Source: Acidobacteriaceae bacterium
GTDB taxonomy: Bacteria; Acidobacteriota; Terriglobia; Terriglobales; Acidobacteriaceae
Direction: 5' to 3'
Length of the DNA: 14,363 nt
Assembly: GCA_030042915.1 (NCBI GenBank)
Contig: JASHYS010000102.1
Coordinates: forward strand, 1-14,363
Position numbers and translations under genes: made by a program. This document shows, piece by piece, positions 7,106 through 14,363 of this stretch (within the stretch, counting starts at the first letter, position 1; every line of letters starts with the position of its first letter). The notes beneath the pieces are model-generated. The model saw nothing but the letters and a program-made list of their open reading frames with translations, did no database searches and was not told the DNA's origin.

Positions 7106-8410
7106 ATGCATCGAGCTCATGCCATCCACGAATCATGGCACCCGCAAACCAGACAAGATCGGGAGGCGGTTTTATGCGAGTTGGAAGCAATTCTAGCCAG
7201 CCCGCATTTCTGCAGCAGCAAACGCTACCCCGCTCTGCTCCGCTTCATTGTTGAAAATGCTCTGGATGGCAAGACGGATCAGCTGAAAGAGCGCACTTTG
7301 GGCATTGAGGTCTTCGACCGCCCTGCCGATTACGACACCAATGCCGATACGGTGGTGCGCTACACCGCGGGAGAAGTCAGGAAACGGCTGCTGCTCTATT
7401 ACTCCGAGCAGAGCCGCCCCTCACCGATCCGAATCTCGTTGCCTGCCGGTTCATACGTGCCAGAACTCAGTCACGCACCCGGTGAGCACCCGGACGCAGC
7501 AAGCGATGCAGGGTCTCACGCCGCTTTCCCACCGGAGGCGGATAGATGGACACACACCGGCGCAGATTCCCACGAGGCTGGATCGACCTTGCCAGGTGCT
7601 GCCGCAGGCGAAATGCTACATCCGACAGGTCGGACAGTGGCAACGCCCGCGGCCGGATACAAACGCCTGCTTTGGGTGACGCTGATTGCCATGCTTGTGC
7701 TTGCCTTGGCCGGTGGGGCGTGGTGGAAGCTTCGCGCCAATCCTTCGCAAAGTCAGGTGGATGATTTCTGGGCGCCGCTGTTACATGGTCAGCACAATCT
7801 CATCATCTGCACGGGCGGAAGTGTTTTTGCCGACAACAATTACTCCGGCGTCACCACGGCAGATAAATATATCGACTATCCGTTCGTCTCCTGGCAGAGC
7901 GTCTCGGCCGCGGTCCAAGTGAGCAGTGCACTGTCACGTACAGGGGTCGCCATGCAGTTGGCGTCGGCCCCTTCCACTCCGCTCACCGATCTCCGCGAAC
8001 ATTCGGTGGTGCTGCTGGGCGCTTACAACAATCAATGGACTGTGCGCCTGCAGCAACCTTTGCGTTATTTCTTTCAGCCTGGAACCGACGAGATCATCGT
8101 GGACCGGATGCACCCCCAGGTGCAGTTTAAGCGCGACCAGTCGCTGCCTTACTCGAGCGCCGACGACTACGCCGTACTGGCGCGCTTTCGCGATGCCACG
8201 ATCGATGGATGGGTGGTGGTCTTGGCCGGGCTTGGCCGCAACGGAACCGAGGCTGCGGCACAGTTTGTAACCAGCCCTCACTATCTCGATCTTCTCCGGG
8301 ATCGAATCGGGACCGACTTTTCCAACCGCAATATCGAAGCTGTGCTGAAGGTCAATGTGATCGAGGGAAAAACCGGAGCGCCTTCGATCCTGGCTGTCTA
8401 CAGCTGGTAG
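7106..8410 (+). CDS. Single-pass membrane regulator: cytoplasmic winged-helix-like domain, TM helix, periplasmic sensor
   Basis: A 434-aa protein. Residues 17-121 contain LLRFIVENALDG, LKERTLGIEVFDRP, an ADTVVRYTAGEVRKRL helix and an IRISLPAGSYVPEL hairpin. I recall this domain at the N-terminus of many acidobacterial and some rhizobial TPR or cyclase-type proteins. The pattern of a DxxVRxxxxxxRxRL helix then a Gly-Tyr hairpin resembles the OmpR/ToxR winged helix (inference). A Pro/Ala/His-rich linker follows, then one TM helix at 188-207 (LLWVTLIAMLVLALAGGAWW). Residues 220-434 form a sensor-like domain with VVLLGAYNNQWTVRLQQPLR and VVVLAGLGRNGTEAAAQF. An in-frame ATG at 7022 would add 28 residues, but neither start has a strong ribosome site and the conserved element at 7048-7061 falls in the extension. 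Divergent from the GH2 gene, it is the best candidate to bind the shared operator. DNA binding is predicted, not shown. Confidence 0.7.
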   Translation: MHRAHAIHESWHPQTRQDREAVLCELEAILASPHFCSSKRYPALLRFIVENALDGKTDQLKERTLGIEVFDRPADYDTNADTVVRYTAGEVRKRLLLYYSEQSRPSPIRISLPAGSYVPELSHAPGEHPDAASDAGSHAAFPPEADRWTHTGADSHEAGSTLPGAAAGEMLHPTGRTVATPAAGYKRLLWVTLIAMLVLALAGGAWWKLRANPSQSQVDDFWAPLLHGQHNLIICTGGSVFADNNYSGVTTADKYIDYPFVSWQSVSAAVQVSSALSRTGVAMQLASAPSTPLTDLREHSVVLLGAYNNQWTVRLQQPLRYFFQPGTDEIIVDRMHPQVQFKRDQSLPYSSADDYAVLARFRDATIDGWVVVLAGLGRNGTEAAAQFVTSPHYLDLLRDRIGTDFSNRNIEAVLKVNVIEGKTGAPSILAVYSW

Positions 8411-8443
8411 ATCATCTGCTCGCACCACCTGGCGAGTGCGGCG

Positions 8444-8468
8444 CCGCCCTCTCTTCTCTGAAGGGCGG
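8444..8468. terminator. GC-rich hairpin between convergent regulator and GH38 genes
   Basis: CCGCCCT (8444-8450) and AGGGCGG (8462-8468) form a perfect 7-bp stem with an 11-nt loop in the 127-bp gap between two stop codons. It has no T-tract on either strand, so any termination is probably Rho-assisted or only RNA-end protection. Position is the main argument. Confidence 0.35.
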
Positions 8469-8537
8469 GGAGGGACAGGCGTTTTGCGGCCACGACTAAG
8501 CCGCGGCTGACCCCGGCGGGATCTGCGCTCACCCCAT

Positions 8538-11423
8538 CTAGATTTCGATGCGCAGGGTGACAAGGTCCCAAGCGGGCACGTCCACGGGTCCCTCGAGCCG
8601 TTCAAGAGCTTCCTCGCTGAGGTTGCTACGCCAGATTCTGATTGGCATGTCGTCCGCGCACGTCAAGCTGGCTTCCCGATTCTCTCCGGAGGCGCCGAAC
8701 AGCCTGACAATCCACGCGCTGTTGTCCGCGCTTCGCTTGCATTCCTGCACCAGAACATCTTCACGATCTATGCGGAGCTTTAGCGCCGATGGGGATCGCT
8801 TTCCTCGGGGCGAAGAGATGAGAGGCTGGGACAGGCCTATCGCAAAACGGCTTGCGGCCGCCGGGTCGTAGCCCGCATGCGGGCGAAGTGCATAACGAAA
8901 TTCGATGAGTCCATCCTGATACGCTCGGTAATTCGTTCCCCAATGATTGTTGATCACCCAGGAATAGAACCTCTGTGTGGGTTCAATATGTTTACGCCAG
9001 ATCTCAGGATGGGTTTGCGAGCCAAGCATGGTGGCCGAAATTGAGCCTATTTCAACCAAAGGCGCATCAAGTGTCGCGCATGTCACGCCGTATGCTCTGT
9101 TCGAAACATCGATCCACCGTCCCACGGGCAACCAGTTCTTGCAAGACCCTGCGAGCTGATCTGCTTCAGGACGCATTACTGCGAGGGGAAGGTCGATATG
9201 AATCTGACCGTTCTCGATAGCAAACGGAAAGGCGAATTGCGCACTTTCTTTCGATTCATGTTGAGCAAAAGACCCGGCAGGTCCGTCTTCTCCCGGGTGC
9301 GGATTGAGGGGCGCACGCTTCTTATCTATGGTGTTTGATATTTCAATCCAATCCATGTAGGCGTTCAATCTCACACGGCGAACCAGGCTTTCGCACCCTG
9401 GCGCGGAAGACTCGATACGAATTGTGCCAACCAGTGGACCGGCGTCCTCGACCACAACGCGTGCAGGCCCGCTCGATCTTACGTTTGATGTATCGTTGCC
9501 CTCGAGGAATAGGTACTTGTTTGCGGCCTCATTGGAGTTGGTGTCTATGAGATTATGAGTACTCGAAATGGACATAAGCTCGACGATGTCGCCGCTCTTG
9601 CTGTCGACTTTCGCGTGCACAATGCCGTTATCCAAAGCTCTGTCTTGCACGATAACGCGCTTTGCCGAAGGATGCGGCTTTGATGCGGAAAGATGAAAAC
9701 TTGCCGTTCCCAACCCGGGAACGCTCTGCGCGAGAAAGGCCAACTCCCCCGTCGAGAGACGTTGCGATGGAACAGATTCGCCTTTTGCATTCTTCACATG
9801 GTCTTTGCCAAGAGACCTGTCCTTTGGGATCACAACTACTTCCGTTCTCGGCCAGGAGCAAGTGTTATGAATATCGACTTCTGCGCTATCATTGTCGGTC
9901 GCATACGCGTCAAGTACGCCATCGAGAAGCCTCTTTGATTCACTCTCGGCGTCAACTGCGAATTGCCGTTTGACTTGCCACTGCTGTTTCACAAACGGAT
10001 TCTCAGAATCCGAAACACTATTCCACGCACCCCAAGTGTGTTCGGAGTACAACAATACATTTCTCCAGGCTTCGTTAAAGTCGGCGCTCTGGTAAACCTG
10101 CGGTGCAAGCATCGAAGAAAGGGTCGCCGCTTGAACAAGGCGTTCTGATGCCCCACGATTCATCGCAGTCTCAAGGGCCGATGACCCGGCTCCATCTTCC
10201 CAGTAGGGAGTCAAGTCGCCTTTGAACTCTGGCAATTGATGGCCATGCTGCCTCTCGAATGCTGCAAACGCATCGCTCGTTGTCGCGATAGCGAAACGAG
10301 GCCATTCGTATTCTTCATTCCATTTCTTCACGAACTCGCAAATATCTGGATCGGGCGCGGCGTTGTCACCGTGGCCCGACCACCGAATGTACGAAATTTG
10401 ATATGGAAAGCCGACCTCATCCAATCTCGTTTGATAGTTGTTAATCCACGCGTTGTCCAACTTCATGATGTGCGACATTGCGTAGCCGGTCCACGGAACC
10501 CACATGAGCACTCGTTCGTTGCCCGAGGGAGACACCCACCAGAACGGCTTATCTTGCCATTCAGCCATAAACGTCCCGATGCGGTCGAAGAAATTGGGAG
10601 CAGCCGAGAAATAACGTATGCCGGCCTGAGCCATCGCTGAGACCGTGCCCCAGGTGTACCCGGGAACATCGCTGATCATGGCGGAGTCTACGCGAGCCCC
10701 ACACAGATTACCGAGTTCGGTTCCGCACCGAAACAACTGCAAAAGTTCTTCAGGCCGACAAAGGCCAGTAAGCTCGTTCGCATACATTCCGTTAAGGCCG
10801 ACCCAACCCAATTTCACAGCATGAACGAATTCCTCACGCTCTGGCTTGGTCTTCATTCGCATGAGTTGGTCTGCTCCCCACAGGACCTCAAGGTTCCAAA
10901 CGAATCGGGCTCCTGATGGGTAATTGGCCGTGTTTTGCGCAAGTTCGATTCCCCTTGAAATATTCGCCACCTGCTTCTCTACAACGTTTTTCTGCAGATC
11001 GGTATATCCGAGGTCATGATGGGAATGAGGCAAAATGAAAATCTGCATTTTGCGGACCGGTTCAATACGAACTTCCGCCGACTGCATTTTGCCGGCGATC
11101 ACATACTCGAGAAGCGCCACTCTCGCTTTTTCAACTGCATCGACGTAAACGTTGAAAGTTTGAATACCGGGAGACAGTGTCCGGCGCTCAACTTCTTGGC
11201 GATCTATACGTACGATCAGGAGCGCTTCCGATCCAGCGTGATCGATCGTCAGTTGAATCGGTTGGACAAGTCGCCCACCTTTATTCGCCAATCCGCGAAT
11301 CGGCAGGGCCGAGTTTGCTTTATCAATCGGGGACTGATTCTGGGCAAAAGCCAAGATCCGACGTTGCGCGCAAATGACGCCGGCGGCAGCCGCAATTCTC
11401 TTTATGACCGTTCGTCTTTCCAT
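8538..11423 (-). CDS. Exported glycoside hydrolase family 38 protein (alpha-mannosidase-like)
   Basis: A 961-aa protein with a likely twin-arginine signal (MERRTVIKRIAAAAG, cleavage near AFA-QN at about 27). GH38 alpha-mannosidases are zinc-dependent retaining enzymes. The N-terminal signature is clear: LPHSHHDLGYTD at 131-142, where H135 and D137 fit the zinc ligands. D252 in SDVPGYTWG is the likely nucleophile, and H462 in YSEHTWG fits the last zinc ligand. The helical middle domain spans about 390-480; the remainder to 961 is the beta-rich C-terminal region (for example NAYMDWIEISNTI). The length is normal for the family. Linkage specificity cannot be predicted. The start is supported by the RR signal, but the ribosome site is weak (AAGGG, 12 nt upstream). 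The coding sequence is lower in GC than its neighbours in the parts I counted, which suggests separate acquisition. The shared operator is absent upstream. Confidence 0.9.
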   Translation of the reverse strand: MERRTVIKRIAAAAGVICAQRRILAFAQNQSPIDKANSALPIRGLANKGGRLVQPIQLTIDHAGSEALLIVRIDRQEVERRTLSPGIQTFNVYVDAVEKARVALLEYVIAGKMQSAEVRIEPVRKMQIFILPHSHHDLGYTDLQKNVVEKQVANISRGIELAQNTANYPSGARFVWNLEVLWGADQLMRMKTKPEREEFVHAVKLGWVGLNGMYANELTGLCRPEELLQLFRCGTELGNLCGARVDSAMISDVPGYTWGTVSAMAQAGIRYFSAAPNFFDRIGTFMAEWQDKPFWWVSPSGNERVLMWVPWTGYAMSHIMKLDNAWINNYQTRLDEVGFPYQISYIRWSGHGDNAAPDPDICEFVKKWNEEYEWPRFAIATTSDAFAAFERQHGHQLPEFKGDLTPYWEDGAGSSALETAMNRGASERLVQAATLSSMLAPQVYQSADFNEAWRNVLLYSEHTWGAWNSVSDSENPFVKQQWQVKRQFAVDAESESKRLLDGVLDAYATDNDSAEVDIHNTCSWPRTEVVVIPKDRSLGKDHVKNAKGESVPSQRLSTGELAFLAQSVPGLGTASFHLSASKPHPSAKRVIVQDRALDNGIVHAKVDSKSGDIVELMSISSTHNLIDTNSNEAANKYLFLEGNDTSNVRSSGPARVVVEDAGPLVGTIRIESSAPGCESLVRRVRLNAYMDWIEISNTIDKKRAPLNPHPGEDGPAGSFAQHESKESAQFAFPFAIENGQIHIDLPLAVMRPEADQLAGSCKNWLPVGRWIDVSNRAYGVTCATLDAPLVEIGSISATMLGSQTHPEIWRKHIEPTQRFYSWVINNHWGTNYRAYQDGLIEFRYALRPHAGYDPAAASRFAIGLSQPLISSPRGKRSPSALKLRIDREDVLVQECKRSADNSAWIVRLFGASGENREASLTCADDMPIRIWRSNLSEEALERLEGPVDVPAWDLVTLRIEI

Positions 11424-11674
11424 GATCGGCAGGGTCCCTTTCGCAGTTTGCGCGAATCGGTGACTTCGACGAGACTCGTGCAGGCGACTGATAAATCCGT
11501 TCGATTTCCCGTCATGAGAATCAACATGGACTCAGAGTGTGATCGGAGCAGAATCCGCGCTGATCCACAATCGCTCGACCTGGACAACCATGGATCAAGC
11601 GCTGATTCCCCGGCCGAGGTGACAGCGGAAAGCTCCCTCGTCGGCAAAGGCGAACTTTAAGGCAGGAATGAAAA
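11424..11674. other. 251-bp intergenic region upstream of the GH38 gene
   Basis: No supported gene. I searched both strands for the 26-bp repeat, CGTTTGGC and CTTGTGYCAAACG and found none. No convincing -35/-10 pair stands out, and there is no obvious terminator after the response-regulator stop codon. A plus-strand frame crossing it continues into the antisense of GH38 and is judged spurious. Confidence 0.5.
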
Positions 11675-12421
11675 CTACGAAGCTGCCAGCTGCTGTTTAG
11701 GGCTTCGCGCGGCGGCTGGCCTCTTTCGCTCCAGAGTCAGGTTAATTGGGGCCAGCTTCCCGTGATTGACAGTGTAGAGCGCAAGTTCGACCCGGGTCGA
11801 AACGCCCAACTTGTCGAAGATCCTGAACAGGTTGTTTCTCACTGTATGCTCGCTGAGCTCCAATTCTCTTGCAATCTGCCGGTTGGTCAGCCCATCCGCC
11901 ACAAGTTGAACGACTTCTTCCTCGCGCTTGGTGAGCAGCCGCGCCCCGTCAGCATTGACCACTTGAATCGGAGCACGGCGAGAAAACGCGCCCATCACTT
12001 CTTGCAGTTGAGCGCTGTTGGCCCAGATCTGCCCGGCGCTGACCTGTCTGACGCAGCGGCAAAGGCTCTTCAAGCCTTCATTTGCAGGAGAGAAGACTCC
12101 TTTGGCTCCAGCGCGGAAGGCGGCCGTGACAAGGTGGCCCTCATCGGGCCCCAGAAGGGCCACCGACTTGATGCTGGGGCAAGCATCTTGAATCTGTTGG
12201 AGCGCTAAGATGCCGCTGAGCGGGCCATCCCGCAGAGTTGATGTGATCAGCGCCAGCTGAATCTCTCTGCTGCGCACAGCATCGATGGCCTCGCCGATGC
12301 TCGCGGCGTGGGCCACCACACGAAAGCCCGCGCAGCGATTAATGGCCTGCGCATACAACTCACTCGCCATCGTGCCATGGCAAGCGAGCAGAATTGTGAT
12401 ATCCCCTTGCTTTGGCCCCAT
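11675..12421 (-). CDS. NarL/LuxR-type transcriptional regulator with degenerate receiver domain
   Basis: A 248-aa predicted DNA-binding regulator. Residues 7 to about 130 have the receiver fold pattern (ITILLACH; AAFRAGAKGVFSPANEGLKSL). The conserved residues are missing: the acidic pair reads Cys14-His15, the phospho-acceptor Asp is Thr60, the Thr/Ser switch is Leu90 and the Lys is Pro112. Phosphorylation is therefore unlikely. Residues 162-217 form a canonical LuxR helix-turn-helix (LTKREEEVVQLVADGLTNRQ, then SEHTVRNNLFRIFDKLGV). The C-terminus is basic (LERKRPAAARSPK). The ATG at 12421 is preferred, with AAGGG 7 nt upstream; a GTG at 12436 is in frame but lacks a ribosome site. No histidine kinase is adjacent. 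It lies upstream of GH38 on the same strand, 251 bp away, so it is a possible regulator of that gene (inference). Confidence 0.88.
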   Translation of the reverse strand: MGPKQGDITILLACHGTMASELYAQAINRCAGFRVVAHAASIGEAIDAVRSREIQLALITSTLRDGPLSGILALQQIQDACPSIKSVALLGPDEGHLVTAAFRAGAKGVFSPANEGLKSLCRCVRQVSAGQIWANSAQLQEVMGAFSRRAPIQVVNADGARLLTKREEEVVQLVADGLTNRQIARELELSEHTVRNNLFRIFDKLGVSTRVELALYTVNHGKLAPINLTLERKRPAAARSPKQQLAAS

Positions 12422-12816
12422 GCCTCGACCCTTCACTTTGACTGTGTAAAAGTTGATGTTTCGGGGGAGACGAAAGTTGCTGCTTTGGAGGAGACACGGC
12501 CCGTAACGGAAAAGAAGCGCAGATGAATGCGCACGAACTTTTCGACTGTTTTAAGTGCTGACGTATTTCCCGAGCATCTGTTTACAGTCTGCCTGACAAA
12601 TCATCCCGCTCGCTGTGCCAAAGAGCACACATTCGCACTGTGCAAGAATTTGCGTAGTACAACGTTCGAAAACCTGTCGCGTTAACGGAATGTTGCCACG
12701 ATCCAAGAGAAGTGTCCACCTAAAACAAGTGGACGCTTCGCAGAAGCGTTGGTCCCAGGCCAAATCCGGTGCTCCTTGCGTGCCGCCCCTGGCGCCATCG
12801 CCGGCGGCATCCGAAG
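12422..12816. other. 395-bp intergenic region between CapA-like and regulator genes
   Basis: No gene with family resemblance is seen; the frames crossing it are extensions of shadows of the CapA-like gene. The only marked structure is the pair of overlapping hairpins at 12709-12749. The stretch nearest the regulator gene (12430-12560) is relatively AT-rich and should hold its promoter, but no -35/-10 pair is clear enough to call. Confidence 0.5.
12709..12749. repeat. Two overlapping, mutually exclusive hairpins
   Basis: Hairpin 1: GAAGTGTCCAC (12709-12719) pairs with GTGGACGCTTC (12729-12739) around a 9-nt AT-rich loop; 10 of 11 positions are complementary and the odd one is a T/G. Hairpin 2: ACGCTTC (12733-12739) pairs perfectly with GAAGCGT (12743-12749) around GCA. 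The two share the arm 12733-12739, so only one can form at a time. They lie about 70-110 nt past the CapA-like stop. Possible roles are transcript-end structure, an attenuator-like switch, or the remnant of an insertion-sequence end. Confidence 0.5.
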
Positions 12817-14220
12817 TCATTGCAGAGCCTGGCGAAGGATCGACCCGCATTCTGGTGGAGTTTCGATGCCTGTAAAGCCGAATCCATTCCATCGATAAGC
12901 TGCGATGCGAGTTGTCTTGGCGGCGGGATCCGGCAGCAGGAACGAGTCGCCCCTGTGCAGCGCGCACAGAACGCCGTCGCTTGATTCCACCGCATCGATC
13001 AGCGGCCAGGCCAGCGCGGAACCCCGCCATCGTGCAATCAGGCCATTGGGACCGATAGCGTAGACATAGGGCCGCAGGCCCACCTCATCGTCGATGGATG
13101 AGTTATGGCGTTCAAGCGAGAGCAGCAAGGTTTCGGCCGCCATTGAAGTGACCAGTTGCAGAGAAACCAGGTTCTGACGTCTTGATTGCCACGCCAAACT
13201 TCCGGCTCGAAATCCGTCGAGTATGATCCCGTCCACCGGCTGATTGGCCGACCATGGTTCAGGCCGGATGGTGGCTCCATCGATCTCCGTACCCGGACCA
13301 AGTTGTGGAGAGCACGCGGCGAGAGCCTCATCGGCTGCGGTGCTTCTGCCCGTCAATCTGGGAAAGGCCGTGGTCTGATCGGTATGCGTGCTCAGCGCTC
13401 CGCAGAGCAAACGATCGGCGCGGACATGGCAGTCGGCGATCAATCCTTCCTTTGTCTCCGCATATTTCTGGTCGAAAAGATGGTTCCCCAGCGAGAAGAA
13501 AACGGGTCTGCCCTCGACACATGCAGGAGCCTGAACAACATGAGGATGGTGCCCGACAATAAGGTCTGCGCCGTGCTCGACGAGCCAACGCGCCTGCTGC
13601 TGCTGCGCATCGGTCGGCCAATCCTGCAATTCGTTGCCCCAGTGAATCGATACCACCACCAGATTTGCCAGCTGGCGAGCGAGCCGCAGCTTCTGCGTCA
13701 GTTCGATCGAGGGAATCTGCTGCACGCGCCCATCGGCGGCCTTGATGGTGGTCACGGCAATCATGCCCACCGTCAGATCGCCAAAGCGGAAGAACTGCGG
13801 AGACATGTCAAAGTCGAGCGCCGCCATGTCGCTCTGCCTGAATGCTTCGCGCGTTTCGCTTCGGCCCGCCTGTCCCAGATCGCCCGAGTGATTGTTCTCC
13901 GCGGTCACGAGGCTGAATCCAGCTTGCTTCATCGCTTCGGCCGCGGAATCAGGTACGGCGAAGCAAAGCTCATTCGTCGCGACACACTTCGCCGCGTCGC
14001 CAACAGCACTTTCGAAGTTGCCGCCGACCAGGCTGGCGCTCTTGAAGAGTTCTGAGAAACCGGCCCACGGATCGGCTCTCCGGTGCTCCATCTCGATCCT
14101 GACAAGTCGCGACATCATGACGTCGCCCGTAAAGAGCATGCGGAAATCGCTCGGCGCCGTCTGCGCCGAGGCCGTGGGCACGATCAAAAGCGCAGCTAGA
14201 AGGGCGCTTCTGCCGGACAT
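12817..14220 (-). CDS. Secreted CapA-family (PGA_cap) metallophosphatase-like protein
   Basis: A 467-aa protein. A Sec signal peptide covers residues 1 to about 19 (SALLAALLIVPTASAQ). The CapA/PGA_cap fold, a calcineurin-like metal-binding domain, is shown by MLFTGDVMMSR (Asp33), GNFES (Asn68, Glu70), ENNHSGDLG (Asn110, His111), VVSIHWGNE (His193), GADLIVGHHPHVVQ (about 218-231) and FFSLGNHLFD. These are the expected metal-ligand motifs in the expected order, with GNFE instead of the commoner GNLE. The family is named for capsule poly-gamma-glutamate synthesis, but most members stand alone, as here with no capBC, and their substrates are unknown. The C-terminal 150 residues (YVYAIGPNGLIARWRGSALA) resemble nothing I can name. 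The ATG at 14220 is chosen because it opens directly on the signal peptide; a GTG at 14256 adds 12 residues. The ribosome site is weak (GAGAG). Confidence 0.88.
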   Translation of the reverse strand: MSGRSALLAALLIVPTASAQTAPSDFRMLFTGDVMMSRLVRIEMEHRRADPWAGFSELFKSASLVGGNFESAVGDAAKCVATNELCFAVPDSAAEAMKQAGFSLVTAENNHSGDLGQAGRSETREAFRQSDMAALDFDMSPQFFRFGDLTVGMIAVTTIKAADGRVQQIPSIELTQKLRLARQLANLVVVSIHWGNELQDWPTDAQQQQARWLVEHGADLIVGHHPHVVQAPACVEGRPVFFSLGNHLFDQKYAETKEGLIADCHVRADRLLCGALSTHTDQTTAFPRLTGRSTAADEALAACSPQLGPGTEIDGATIRPEPWSANQPVDGIILDGFRAGSLAWQSRRQNLVSLQLVTSMAAETLLLSLERHNSSIDDEVGLRPYVYAIGPNGLIARWRGSALAWPLIDAVESSDGVLCALHRGDSFLLPDPAAKTTRIAAYRWNGFGFTGIETPPECGSILRQALQ

Positions 14221-14363
14221 GACAGGCTCTCGCTGGAGATGAAAGAGCTGACCCACGCTGGGTGCGACTGGGAATCAACTTTGCCCGGCACCGCTTTGTC
14301 TGCCGGTGATGGGTGCACAGGATCTGCTTCCGGGTTGGCAGGCTTACCCGCCCAGGTCAGGTC
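14221..14363. other. Upstream region of the CapA-like gene, to the window end
   Basis: 143 bases with no supported coding sequence and no copy of the 26-bp or 14-bp elements. It should contain the promoter of the CapA-like gene, but no clear -35/-10 pair is seen. Confidence 0.4.

Noticed and set aside
11016..11660. Plus-strand frame antisense to the start of GH38
   Set aside because: It has no domain and is covered by the GH38 signal peptide and N-terminal region on the other strand.
12709..12749. Insertion-sequence end
   Set aside because: Not called as a mobile element: there is no transposase, no second terminal repeat and no target-site duplication in the window; kept only as a possibility for the hairpins.
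12551..13030. Minus-strand frame overlapping the end of the CapA-like gene
   Set aside because: It is an out-of-frame shadow whose only non-overlapping part is the intergenic hairpin region; no ribosome site or domain.
1..14363. tRNA, rRNA, CRISPR array, riboswitch, prophage or defence genes
   Set aside because: I looked for cloverleaf-like ends, regularly spaced repeats, and phage or defence protein motifs on both strands and saw none.

Overview
The window is about 58-65% GC over most of its length. It carries the gene mix typical of soil Acidobacteriota: a very large Oar-type TonB-dependent receptor with an N-terminal carboxypeptidase-regulatory-like domain, Tat-exported glycosidases, and a membrane-anchored regulator whose N-terminal domain and C-terminal sensor I recall from acidobacterial genomes. 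The assignment is from protein style only; there is no rRNA or other marker gene.

Layout. Positions 2-169 (+) hold the last 55 codons of an S9 prolyl-oligopeptidase-type peptidase. It converges on a 1191-aa outer-membrane receptor (404-3979, -), with a strong 9-bp-stem hairpin between them. Upstream on the same strand lies an exported family GH2 beta-galactosidase-like enzyme (4338-6872, -). Divergent from it is a one-TM regulator with a predicted cytoplasmic winged-helix-like domain and a periplasmic sensor (7106-8410, +). It converges on an exported GH38 alpha-mannosidase-like enzyme (8538-11423, -), which is visibly lower in GC than its neighbours. Then come a NarL/LuxR-type regulator whose receiver has lost its phosphorylation residues (11675-12421, -) and a secreted CapA-type metallophosphatase-like protein (12817-14220, -). 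There are no tRNAs, rRNAs, CRISPR arrays or intact mobile elements.

The most interesting signal is non-coding. The regions upstream of the receptor gene and of the GH2 gene share a perfect 26-bp repeat (4142-4167 and 6970-6995). In both places it is followed, after exactly 52 bp of otherwise unrelated sequence, by a second 14-bp element matching at 13 of 14 positions (4220-4233 and 7048-7061). The 26-mer contains a dyad (GGCAAGTGACTCACC) and overlaps the predicted -35 of both promoters. The octamer CGTTTGGC in the 26-mer recurs in inverted orientation in the 14-mer (one mismatch at the GH2 copy), 67 bp away in both cases. This looks like a two-site operator joining outer-membrane uptake and glycosidase expression into one regulon.

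Working model (inference): a small glycan-use locus. The receptor imports an oligosaccharide, periplasmic GH2 and GH38 enzymes trim beta-galactoside- and alpha-mannoside-type linkages, and a local regulator co-controls at least the receptor and the GH2 gene. The membrane regulator, divergent from the GH2 gene and beside one operator copy, is the obvious candidate. GH38 lacks the operator and may be controlled separately, perhaps by the pseudo-receiver regulator upstream of it.
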